A DNA stretch of 7,518 bases from an uncultured Pseudanabaenaceae cyanobacterium (GCA_938015405.1 CALLPZ010000069.1:1-7518); one strand, 5' to 3'. Numbered from the stretch's first letter, positions 1 to 6,505 are shown. Notes: generated by a model not told the origin, from the letters alone. Numbers and translations are program-made.

Positions 1-1947
1 TTTGAGAACAGCACCTCTAGCCATCGCGGCATCAAAATTTGGGATCTCCAGGTAGACCTGCTCCAGCGCCAAAGCGTCGCCATTTTCGGTAACTTCGGGC
101 TACTGGCCTCAGATCGCACCACGATTGAACGGGCTATCGACAGTTATCAAAGTGGCACCGCATTGGCCGATCTGAACGAGTATGAAGATGCCCAACGTCG
201 CCTCGGCGACAGCAATCTCACCTCCACAGATGGTGCCCTGCTCTCCTTTTACATCAATGGCCCTGCAGCTGTGCTCAGCAACCAAGCTGCTGGCCGATTG
301 CTCCCCCTTCCCGCATCGCTCCAAGGCCTTGTTAGCCAGGTCCGCTTGACCGAAAGCGATGGCTTAGCCATCAACAGCGTGGCCTGGGATCAGGTCTCTG
401 GTAACGGCCTGGGCGTGCTGGGTCAAGCAGCACCCAAGCTGGGCGAAAAAACGGAGACCATGGTAGCCCTGGGCGATCGCTTTCCTGCTTCCACCTCCTT
501 CCTGCTCAGCGGCAGCAGTGTCCAAGAAGCCTGGCGCAGTTTCAGCCAGGGTAAACCCGGCGCCACCTCCCTCCTCAGTCCCAGTGCCATTCAGCAGCAG
601 GTTCAGACGGTCACCAGCATGGACCTGCAAAAGGACTGGCTTTCCTGGATGGATGGTCCCTACAGCGTCGGCATTCTACCCATCCCCACCCAGGCCAACT
701 CCCGCTTCCAAACAGGCCTCACCGTCATGGCCCAGACCAGCAATCGCAGGCTAGCCGAGCGCTCTCTGCAAAAGCTGGATGCGTTGATGGTGAACAAGTA
801 CGGTCTAACCCTAAGCACCAGCCAGCTAGATGGTGAGAACGTCGTGAACTGGGCCAATGCCTCAGGCGAAGCCGTTGTCACCCACGGCTGGCTCGAAGGG
901 AACATCGCCTTCTTAATCGTCGGTGCGCCGGGGGCTAACCTCATCCTGCCCCAACCCCGCGCTACCTTGGCTGCCAGCCGCCTCTATCGAGAAGGTATGC
1001 CCCGCGATGGCTCCCAGGATCCGGCTGGACTGATGTTTGTCGATGTAGATCGCGTCCTCGATACTCAACTTCCTTCACTCCTGCCCTTGACGCCCGCCAG
1101 TCGCCCTGTGCTGGAGCAGCTTAAATCGATTGGTGTGGAACGCCGTCCCCTAGATGAACGCTTCAGCCGCTACGACCTAAGCCTCAAATTCCTGCCTCGC
1201 TCCGCTGCTCCCCCGGTCAAAGCACCGGCAGTGGTCCCTGAGCAAGCAGCGCCCGAACAGGAATCGTCTCAGGAGGAGCTCACCGACGAATCCACCGCTC
1301 CTGAATTGACCCCCGAGCCAACAGCCCCCGAGCCAACAGCCTCCGAGCAAAGCTCTGTAACTGAGGAACCTGAGGCTTCTGAAAATTCTGCTCCTGTGGT
1401 CACAACTGCAGAATCAAGCCCAGCAGCCAGCCCGGCAGCCAGCCCGGCAGAATTGGACGCGCCGGTCGTGACAACAGATTCTGCCGAAGCCAAAACAGAA
1501 GAGCCGGATGCTAACCAGGCCCCAGATCCAGCAGCTTTGCCAAAATCAACAGCTCCATCCGGTGGAGAAATTGACTTAACCCGTGAGCCTGTAATTGGCC
1601 CCATCCGCCCGGACAACCCACCTGAATTTGGGCCTCAAGCTCCCAGCTCCCTCGAAGCAACAGAGGCTCAAGCTGCCCCGGAAAGTCCAGCGTCAGTCCA
1701 GGGCGACCTCATAGAGGACGAAGCGGCGATCGCCCCACCAGAGGTTTCATCACCGGAGCAGGAACTGGAAGCCTCCGAGCCCCGCCCCAAAGCAGACGTC
1801 ATCGTCGACCCCAGCACAGCCACTCAGGTCCCCATCGGCCCCCCTGTGCCCCCCAAGGGATTTGACTTCACCCCCATCGGCCCCAAACTTCCTATGCCAG
1901 AAGCCCAGCAGTGGAGCGACAGCTTTATCCAGGAGTCCAGTGAGTAG
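1..1947 (+). CDS. DUF3352-like cyanobacterial protein, 5'-truncated, with long Pro/Glu/Ala-rich C-terminal tail
   Basis: The frame is open from the first base to TAG at 1945-1947, giving 648 visible residues; the true start lies outside the window. The in-frame TTG at 163 should not be taken as the start, because family-like sequence precedes it (visible residues 32-45, FGNFGLLASDRTTI, followed by an AID-Y helix). Residues 1 to about 400 resemble the C-terminal part of DUF3352, a cyanobacterial family of unknown function usually anchored by an N-terminal membrane helix; that helix would be off-window. The GLMFVDVDRVLD segment near residue 345 also fits. From about residue 401 to the end, some 248 residues are low-complexity and acidic, rich in Pro, Glu, Ala, Ser and Thr, with short tandem repeats (PEPTA twice, SPAA three times); I infer a disordered region. 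No catalytic motif is visible. The family call rests on remembered sequence patterns, not a search. Confidence 0.72.
   Translation, partial: FENSTSSHRGIKIWDLQVDLLQRQSVAIFGNFGLLASDRTTIERAIDSYQSGTALADLNEYEDAQRRLGDSNLTSTDGALLSFYINGPAAVLSNQAAGRLLPLPASLQGLVSQVRLTESDGLAINSVAWDQVSGNGLGVLGQAAPKLGEKTETMVALGDRFPASTSFLLSGSSVQEAWRSFSQGKPGATSLLSPSAIQQQVQTVTSMDLQKDWLSWMDGPYSVGILPIPTQANSRFQTGLTVMAQTSNRRLAERSLQKLDALMVNKYGLTLSTSQLDGENVVNWANASGEAVVTHGWLEGNIAFLIVGAPGANLILPQPRATLAASRLYREGMPRDGSQDPAGLMFVDVDRVLDTQLPSLLPLTPASRPVLEQLKSIGVERRPLDERFSRYDLSLKFLPRSAAPPVKAPAVVPEQAAPEQESSQEELTDESTAPELTPEPTAPEPTASEQSSVTEEPEASENSAPVVTTAESSPAASPAASPAELDAPVVTTDSAEAKTEEPDANQAPDPAALPKSTAPSGGEIDLTREPVIGPIRPDNPPEFGPQAPSSLEATEAQAAPESPASVQGDLIEDEAAIAPPEVSSPEQELEASEPRPKADVIVDPSTATQVPIGPPVPPKGFDFTPIGPKLPMPEAQQWSDSFIQESSE
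1312..1341 (+). repeat. 15-bp tandem repeat, two exact copies, encoding PEPTA
   Basis: CCCGAGCCAACAGCC occurs at 1312-1326 and again at 1327-1341 in the reading frame of the DUF3352-like gene. A degenerate third unit (encoding SEQSS) follows. The period is five codons, so copy-number change keeps the frame. Confidence 0.85.
1417..1452 (+). repeat. 12-bp tandem repeat, three near-identical copies, encoding SPAA/SPAA/SPAE
   Basis: Units start at 1417, 1429 and 1441. The first two differ only at the third base of the Pro codon (CCA versus CCG), and the third ends in GAA instead of GCC. The repeat lies in the disordered tail of the DUF3352-like protein and preserves the frame. Confidence 0.8.
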
Positions 1948-2198
1948 AGCAATAGCTCTGGTCAAGCTGTTTTTGGCTCTGTGCCGAACCCAGGAATGCT
2001 AGACAGTGAGGTCGCTCGCAAGTGTTCCAACAAATTAGGCCGTTGCTATTTCCCCAATGCTATTGCCCCACAGCTATTTCCCCGTAACCCTGCGTTCTCA
2101 ATGGCTCTGTTAGGGCCAAAGCTCCATCCCAAGGGAACAGAATAAACAGCCCAAGGGTCGGTAGGATTAGCGTGATATGTTCCCCGATATTCTGAATA
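1948..2198. other. Intergenic region upstream of the WG-repeat gene
   Basis: This 251-bp gap between two same-strand genes holds no convincing gene. It contains three tandem 14-bp repeats (2045-2083), two copies of CCCAAGGG 22 bp apart (2128-2135 and 2150-2157), and an in-frame TGA at 2193-2195 that limits the next start. I could not place a confident -35/-10 pair. A weak 5-bp hairpin at 1946-1959 follows the upstream stop codon but is not a convincing terminator. The gap is long enough for the WG-repeat gene to have its own promoter. Confidence 0.6.
2045..2083 (+). repeat. Three tandem 11-bp direct repeats at exact 14-bp spacing
   Basis: GCTATTTCCCC at 2045-2055, GCTATTGCCCC at 2059-2069 and GCTATTTCCCC at 2073-2083 are separated by unrelated 3-bp spacers (AAT, ACA). 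The outer copies are identical and the middle one has a single change. They lie about 115-155 bp upstream of the WG-repeat gene. They could be an iterated protein-binding site or a decayed 7/14-mer tandem repeat of the kind common in cyanobacteria; the sequence alone does not decide. Confidence 0.7.
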
Positions 2199-3296
2199 AT
2201 GGTGCGGATGTCTTTTTCTTTCCTGTCTCGACAGCTCCCTGGACTCCTAGGGCTTGGCCTAGCTGCCAGCCTCTTTGCCCCTGTCATTGCCACCGCCCAA
2301 ATCCCCCAAACCCAAGCTCCACTCCCCGCTGCCGCTCCCTTCACTCCCATCGGCGAGCTGGACTGGGCCATCGAGCCAAACTTTGACCATGCCTCTCCCT
2401 TCTCTGAAGGCTTAGCCCCCGTCCGTATCAACAACCGCTGGGGCTACATCAATCGCAAGGGGGAAATGGTTATCCATCCCCAATTCGATGAAACCTGGGG
2501 CTTCTCCGAAGGCATTGCCCTAATCAAGATTGGCCGCAAGCGCAGCTACATCAATACTGACGGCAAGGTCGTCATGCGCATTAGCTCCAAGGTAGGCTTT
2601 ATCAGCCCTGCCTTTTCCGAAGGCGTCGCCACGCTGGAAGTCGGCGATCGCTGGGGCTACTTTGAAAAAAATGGAAAAATCCTCTTTCCCCCTCAACTTG
2701 ATAAAGCCCGAGATTTCTCCGAAGGAATGGCTGCCATTCAAAAGGATGGGAAATGGGGCTATATCAATCGCAAAGGCAAGGTTGTGATCAAGCCTCAGTT
2801 CGATGGAGCTTGGGAATTTGTTGATGGCCTTGCCGCAATCCTCGTGGATGGGAAACTCGGTTACATCACCCCTAATGGAAGTATCGCAATTTCTCCACAG
2901 TTCGAGGACAGTAACGACTTCAAAGAAGGATTAGCCGCTGTCAGTATCAATGACAAATGGGGCTATATAAATCGCTCCGGAGAAGTTGTAATTCAACCAC
3001 AATTTGTGCGGGCTAAAGACTTTTCTGAAGGTTATGCTGCTGTATTTGTCGATGGTAAATATGGCTATATTGACAAAGCTGGAAAATTAGCAATTCCCAC
3101 AGCCTATGATGATTTTGTCGGAGGCTTTTCCCAAGGTTTAGCCATGATTCGAGTTGGACGTAAGGCTGGGTATGTCAACAGCATGGGGAAACTCGCGATC
3201 GAGCCTCAGTTCTCCCTAGCAGCTGACTTCTCCGATGGTATTGCGCCGGTCAAAGCTGGAGCAAAATGGGGCTACCTCCAGCATCCTCAGCCTTAA
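2199..3296 (+). CDS. Secreted WG-repeat (KWG-type) protein
   Basis: The product has 365 residues. Residues 1-33 form a clear Sec signal peptide: a basic start with R3 and R11, a hydrophobic stretch (residues 13-30), and an ATA|Q cleavage site after A33. The rest is an array of WG beta repeats with consensus FSEG-A-V---G-WGYI---GK-VI-PQF. Units begin at F68, F102, F139, F173, F207, F241, F275 and F310, and a partial ninth begins at F344. The period is 34 residues except for units of 37 and 35. The WG pair is intact in units 1, 3, 4, 6 and 9 and replaced by RS, LG, YG and AG in units 2, 5, 7 and 8. Such proteins are thought to act in binding; no enzyme motif is seen. TGA at 2193-2195 makes ATG 2199 the earliest start; GTG 2202 and ATG 2208 remain possible because none has a good Shine-Dalgarno. 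GC content drops sharply in the middle of the gene. Confidence 0.9.
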   Translation: MVRMSFSFLSRQLPGLLGLGLAASLFAPVIATAQIPQTQAPLPAAAPFTPIGELDWAIEPNFDHASPFSEGLAPVRINNRWGYINRKGEMVIHPQFDETWGFSEGIALIKIGRKRSYINTDGKVVMRISSKVGFISPAFSEGVATLEVGDRWGYFEKNGKILFPPQLDKARDFSEGMAAIQKDGKWGYINRKGKVVIKPQFDGAWEFVDGLAAILVDGKLGYITPNGSIAISPQFEDSNDFKEGLAAVSINDKWGYINRSGEVVIQPQFVRAKDFSEGYAAVFVDGKYGYIDKAGKLAIPTAYDDFVGGFSQGLAMIRVGRKAGYVNSMGKLAIEPQFSLAADFSDGIAPVKAGAKWGYLQHPQP

Positions 3297-3339
3297 GGCG
3301 ATAAATTCAGAACTCTACTAAGCTTTACCCTAAAAATTT

Positions 3340-3380
3340 AAAAAGCCACTCGTCTAAATCTCCTAGATGAGTGGCTTTTT
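3340..3380. terminator. Bidirectional intrinsic terminator between convergent genes
   Basis: The arms at 3340-3356 and 3364-3380 form a 17-bp stem around a 7-nt loop. The inner part is GC-rich (GCCACTC/GAGTGGC) and the base is five A-T pairs, so either transcript ends in a U tract. On the + strand RNA the one non-Watson-Crick position is a G.U pair; on the minus strand the same position is an A-C mismatch. The hairpin should therefore be somewhat stronger for the WG-repeat gene than for the minus-strand operon. It lies 43 bp after the WG stop and 35 bp after the STAS stop. Confidence 0.92.
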
Positions 3381-3415
3381 GAATGCTCTAAACTAATTGG
3401 AATCGTTCAGCTTGA

Positions 3416-3763
3416 CTAGCTTAAGGTCAAAGAGAGGCTGGGCATCAAACGCTGTAGATTCTTCAAGGACTTCTCTTGCCAAGGAGTATCTTTTGCCCCC
3501 TGTACAATCACTTTGATAAACTTTTTCTTACGAATTTTAATCACAAATTTTGACAGCATATTGATACCTAAGCTGTTGAGGAAGTCGAGTTCCTGCAGAT
3601 TAAGCGTCACAGTGGGTGGCTCTAATTCAATGACTTGATCGAGCAAGCTATTAATTTGCTGATAGTCTTCTTCCTGACCATGCAGCCGTAAAGAGCCTTT
3701 GCAATATACCGTAGAATCCTCGGACTTATAGGTCACCTGATAGTTGTCTTTAACAATCTCCAT
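3416..3763 (-). CDS. STAS-domain anti-anti-sigma-like regulator (slr1659 type)
   Basis: The product has 115 residues from ATG 3763. It resembles the cyanobacterial slr1659-type STAS family, partner-switch proteins related to SpoIIAA/RsbV. The central LNLQELDFLNSLGINML aligns with the SpoIIAA phosphorylation loop (DSSG): Ser64 matches the phosphorylated serine, Asn63 replaces the usual Asp, and Leu65 replaces the second Ser. The C-terminal WQEKSLKNLQRLMPSL stretch is also typical of the family as I remember it. ATG 3763 is chosen because AGGA at 3771-3774 sits 7 nt upstream and MEI...Y.V.Y is the family-like beginning. An upstream in-frame ATG at 3808 would add 15 acidic residues (130 in total) but has no Shine-Dalgarno. 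It is the last gene of the operon, 105 bp after the ATPase gene (60 bp with the longer start). Predicted role: phosphorylation-controlled binding partner of the ATPase and substrate of the SpoIIE phosphatase. Confidence 0.85.
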   Translation of the reverse strand: MEIVKDNYQVTYKSEDSTVYCKGSLRLHGQEEDYQQINSLLDQVIELEPPTVTLNLQELDFLNSLGINMLSKFVIKIRKKKFIKVIVQGAKDTPWQEKSLKNLQRLMPSLSLTLS

Positions 3764-3770
3764 CGCGGTG

Positions 3771-3774
3771 TCCT
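3771..3774 (-). promoter_or_regulatory. Ribosome binding site deciding the STAS gene start
   Basis: AGGA on the minus strand lies 7 nt before ATG 3763. The competing ATG at 3808 has no purine-rich site in front, so this motif favours the 115-residue product. Confidence 0.55.
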
Positions 3775-3868
3775 GCTCTCCAGTAAGGTCTGCTTCAAAT
3801 GAAATCATGGTCTTAGGTCAAGTTCAGAAAAATCAACGGTTACACTTGGAAAAATGACGAAAGTTGAG

Positions 3869-4486
3869 TTATATCTCTAGCTGAACCATCGTCGTGACTG
3901 CGATCGCAACTGGAGAGCCATGCTCTTCAACCTGCTCAAACTTCCAACTCAGCTTTGCATCATAGTCATTGATCATCGTGAGCAATCCCAGGCCAGACCC
4001 GCTATTCTCCAATTCGACACTCTCTTCAAGACGTGTGATGTACAGCTCTTGAGTATCTTCATTGAGCAATTCTTGAATATGGCCCTGGAATGCCTGCACG
4101 GCCTCAGGTCGAACATTATTCTGGGTCAGGAACAGAATGCAGCTACCATCAAAATAGAGATGAATGCGAGTACAGGTACCTTGGGATTGGTCGCTGTATT
4201 TCATGGCATTTTCTAGCAGCTCGTTTGCAATATAGCTCACGGCATCCTTGATTTCGGCCTGTCGCCGCCGATCCATATCGGTTTCAATTTCTGGCAAACA
4301 AGTCACCAAGAAATCAGCAAGAAAGTCTGCAGAGCGTCCATTATTACGCCAGCGCTTACGAGGAGGGGCAGTACTTGGCGAAAAGTCTAATGTTAGCTGC
4401 TCATGGTAAGGAGGAAGCTGCTCCAAATAATCACCAAAGGTCTGGGGCAATAATGCAAATACCTTCTCTTCAACTGTTTGTAGCAT
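3869..4486 (-). CDS. GHKL/HATPase-fold anti-sigma-kinase-like protein (slr1658 type)
   Basis: The product has 205 residues from ATG 4486. The N-terminal half carries a family signature, RKRWRNNGRSADFLADFL (about residues 43-60), which I associate with the cyanobacterial slr1658-type partner of slr1659-type STAS proteins. The ATPase fold is shown by an N box, ANELLENAMKYSD, with Glu89 and Asn93, and by a glycine-rich G2-like segment, GSGLG (163-167), followed by LLTMINDYDAKLSW. A canonical G1 box (DxGxG) is not recognisable: the equivalent region reads LTQNNVRPEA, so adenine binding or kinase activity may differ from RsbW/SpoIIAB. ATG 4486 is favoured by AGGAG 6 nt upstream. In-frame alternatives are ATG 4522 and TTG 4540 (223 residues), both without a good site. 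It lies between the phosphatase and STAS genes, as expected for a partner-switching module. Its final target is unknown. Confidence 0.85.
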   Translation of the reverse strand: MLQTVEEKVFALLPQTFGDYLEQLPPYHEQLTLDFSPSTAPPRKRWRNNGRSADFLADFLVTCLPEIETDMDRRRQAEIKDAVSYIANELLENAMKYSDQSQGTCTRIHLYFDGSCILFLTQNNVRPEAVQAFQGHIQELLNEDTQELYITRLEESVELENSGSGLGLLTMINDYDAKLSWKFEQVEEHGSPVAIAVTTMVQLEI

Positions 4487-4492
4487 TACCTT

Positions 4493-4497
4493 CTCCT
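4493..4497 (-). promoter_or_regulatory. Strong Shine-Dalgarno deciding the ATPase gene start
   Basis: AGGAG on the minus strand lies 6 nt before ATG 4486, the best ribosome binding site in the window. It favours this start over ATG 4522 and TTG 4540. Confidence 0.7.
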
Positions 4498-4562
4498 GCT
4501 GGGCTGAGCCTAAAATAGTCATATTGAGCTTGCTCGTCAAAAAGTAGATTGAACAAATATCG

Positions 4563-6491
4563 TTAAGCGTTTCGTTTCATCACCAGCAAGGTAATATCGT
4601 CAAAGATCTGATGATTGTCGATATATCGAGTCAAGTCAGAGATCACAAAACTCCGAATTTCTTCGACGTTCAAATCACGATGTTGTGCAGCAACTTTAGC
4701 AAGTCGCTCAATACCGTAGAATTGCCCCTTCGAATTCTCTGCTTCAGTAATCCCATCAGTGTATAGAATCACCACATCCTGGAGATTCAGCTCAATCTCA
4801 GTTTTCCCTAAAAACTCAGATATATCATGATCTAATCCCATAGGAAAACCTAGATTGATAGTATCAATTTTCTCAATTTCTCCATTGGAACGAATGACAA
4901 TGACCTCCTCATGCTGACCACTAATACTCAAGATTCCTTTGTGATAATGAATCAGAGAGAGGCTGGAATTACGACTCGTTTCCATACGGCCTGCATTACT
5001 GAGAATTGTACGATTGATGACATCTAAGAAATGTTGATAATCGCAGCTCCCTTGTTCTACTAGGGTTCGTACGGCCGTTTGAATCATCAGCATCAGCAAG
5101 CCACTTTCTAAGCCATGGCCTGTGACATCGCCAATACCGATAACAATGCCATCATCTCGACAAATGACATCGTAGTAATCCCCCCCAACCTCATCGGCAG
5201 GCTTCATAAAGCCCACCACATCCAAATCTTTGATCTGGGCAAGTTCTTGGGGACGAGGCAACATCATTTGTTGAATTCGCCGTGTGATATCTAGCTCAGC
5301 GCTCAAACGACCATTTTCAACTTTAAGTTGCTCATTGAGATGCATAATTTTCTCATTGGCAACGGCGAGCTGATCTAGATATTGAACCTCTTGATCTCGA
5401 AGGCGCTTCTTCTCTAAACAAGCATCCACTCTAGCTTTGAGCAAGGTCGGGTTGAAAGGCTTTGGCAAGTAATCTTCAGCCCCCATTTCAATGCACTTAA
5501 CAACGCTATCAAGCTCATCTAGGGAGGAGATCATGATGACTGAAAGATGTCGCCATTCACTATTTCTAATCCATTCTAAGACCTCATAGCCATTCATCTC
5601 TGGCATGAGAATGTCAAGCAAAATTAAGTCATAGGCACCCGTTTTGATTTGGGTCAAGGCTTGCTGTCCACTTGGCACGGGTGTGACTTGATGGCCTTGA
5701 CGAATAATATAACGACAGAGCAAATCGCAGTTTGCCCCATTGTCATCCACCACTAAAACATTTGCCAGGTTCCGGGAGGATGTTGATTCAGGAATCCTTG
5801 GAAGAGAAGCCTCACGAATTGCAGCCCGAGAAGAAGTCGGTGGTGGCTTCTCTTCTAGATCTGCCACAGCTCTTGCTGCCTTTTCACTAGAAGAAGAAGA
5901 GATTTGGAGATCTGCAATGGTGGCCAGAGGAGCAACGCTAGCCGTCGATGTCTCATGCCGCTCTGTTAAAGGTTCATCGGGCCACAATTCACAGGGCCAA
6001 GCCTGGGAACTCAATACTGCCTGAACCATCAGTTGAAAATTACGAGATGCGATCGCAATCTTTTCGATGTCTCCCTGAAATTCAGGGGGTGTCATTTGTT
6101 TCAGCTGGGTGGAGAACTCTCCTAATTCCAACGACCAAGGCTGTAAATTCCCAATAAAAGCCTGCTGTTTCAGATGCTCCCAAGAAGCCGTCCAAATCGC
6201 AGAGTCATCAGTAGCCTGGCTGAGGCTCGCTGATACAGATTGCTCAGCTTCCGCGCAAAGCGTATCTCCACTCATAGACTGGCTAATGAGTGTGAAAATT
6301 CGCCCACCCACTTGATGGAGTCGCCTTAGGGCATGGGCAAAGTCTCCATGGGCTGGGCCGACATCCTCCAATTCTTCCATCAGCAGCTCACTGTAGCCAT
6401 GAATTGCATTAAGTGGGGTATACAACTCATGGCGCAGATGGGCCATCCAGGTGAGATATTCAGATTTAACCGACAGGGTAAGGGGTGGCAT
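4563..6491 (-). CDS. DHp (HisKA-like) - receiver - SpoIIE/PP2C phosphatase fusion
   Basis: The product has 642 residues. Residues about 10-70 are a histidine-kinase dimerisation domain with H box RHELYTPLNAIHGYSELL and phosphoacceptor His21 (Tyr replaces the usual Arg of HELRTPL); no kinase catalytic domain follows. Residues about 75-240 are an unassigned partly helical region and a Ser/Glu-rich linker. Residues 244-358 are a receiver with D249/D250, phosphoacceptor D293, S322 and K344. A probable coiled coil (about 360-405) leads into the RIQQMMLPR switch helix, then a SpoIIE-type PP2C domain (about 420-640) with the expected metal-binding Asp residues: D438 (GGDYYD), D455 (GDVTGHG), D579 (YTDG) and D632 (FDDIT). 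It should dephosphorylate the STAS protein under control of its receiver. ATG 6491 has AAGGA 9 nt upstream, overlapping the stop codon of the receiver gene, which suggests coupled translation. Confidence 0.93.
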   Translation of the reverse strand: MPPLTLSVKSEYLTWMAHLRHELYTPLNAIHGYSELLMEELEDVGPAHGDFAHALRRLHQVGGRIFTLISQSMSGDTLCAEAEQSVSASLSQATDDSAIWTASWEHLKQQAFIGNLQPWSLELGEFSTQLKQMTPPEFQGDIEKIAIASRNFQLMVQAVLSSQAWPCELWPDEPLTERHETSTASVAPLATIADLQISSSSSEKAARAVADLEEKPPPTSSRAAIREASLPRIPESTSSRNLANVLVVDDNGANCDLLCRYIIRQGHQVTPVPSGQQALTQIKTGAYDLILLDILMPEMNGYEVLEWIRNSEWRHLSVIMISSLDELDSVVKCIEMGAEDYLPKPFNPTLLKARVDACLEKKRLRDQEVQYLDQLAVANEKIMHLNEQLKVENGRLSAELDITRRIQQMMLPRPQELAQIKDLDVVGFMKPADEVGGDYYDVICRDDGIVIGIGDVTGHGLESGLLMLMIQTAVRTLVEQGSCDYQHFLDVINRTILSNAGRMETSRNSSLSLIHYHKGILSISGQHEEVIVIRSNGEIEKIDTINLGFPMGLDHDISEFLGKTEIELNLQDVVILYTDGITEAENSKGQFYGIERLAKVAAQHRDLNVEEIRSFVISDLTRYIDNHQIFDDITLLVMKRNA

Positions 6492-6500
6492 TCTGAAATG

Positions 6501-6505
6501 TCCTT
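6501..6505 (-). promoter_or_regulatory. Shine-Dalgarno overlapping the upstream stop codon
   Basis: AAGGA on the minus strand shares its AA with the TAA stop (6506-6504) of the receiver gene and lies 9 nt before ATG 6491 of the phosphatase gene. Ribosomes finishing the receiver would stand on the next initiation site, so translational coupling is likely. Confidence 0.6.

Noticed and set aside
163..165. TTG at 163 as the start of the DUF3352-like gene
   Set aside because: The frame is open to the window edge and the 54 codons before it encode family-like sequence, so the gene begins outside the window.
1269..1616. Open minus-strand frame of 115 codons opposite the DUF3352-like tail
   Set aside because: Its Ser/Gly/Ala/Val-rich product is the mirror of the Pro/Glu-rich coding repeats on the + strand. 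It shows no domain and no ribosome site.
1946..1975. Possible terminator after the DUF3352-like gene (AGAGC-AATA-GCTCT, then a T5 run)
   Set aside because: The stem is only 5 bp, overlaps the stop codon, and the T run starts 11 nt after it. It is not convincing as an intrinsic terminator.
2106..2141. Inverted repeat TCTGTT/AACAGA
   Set aside because: The arms are 6 bp around a 24-nt loop and do not extend in either direction. This is expected by chance in a gap of this size.
2060..2434. Open minus-strand frame of 124 codons over the intergenic gap and the WG gene start
   Set aside because: It runs antisense to the signal peptide and first repeat of a clear gene, and its translation shows no recognisable domain.
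3920..4216. Open + strand frame of 98 codons opposite the ATPase gene
   Set aside because: The minus-strand frame carries the N box and glycine-rich box; the + frame has no supporting feature.
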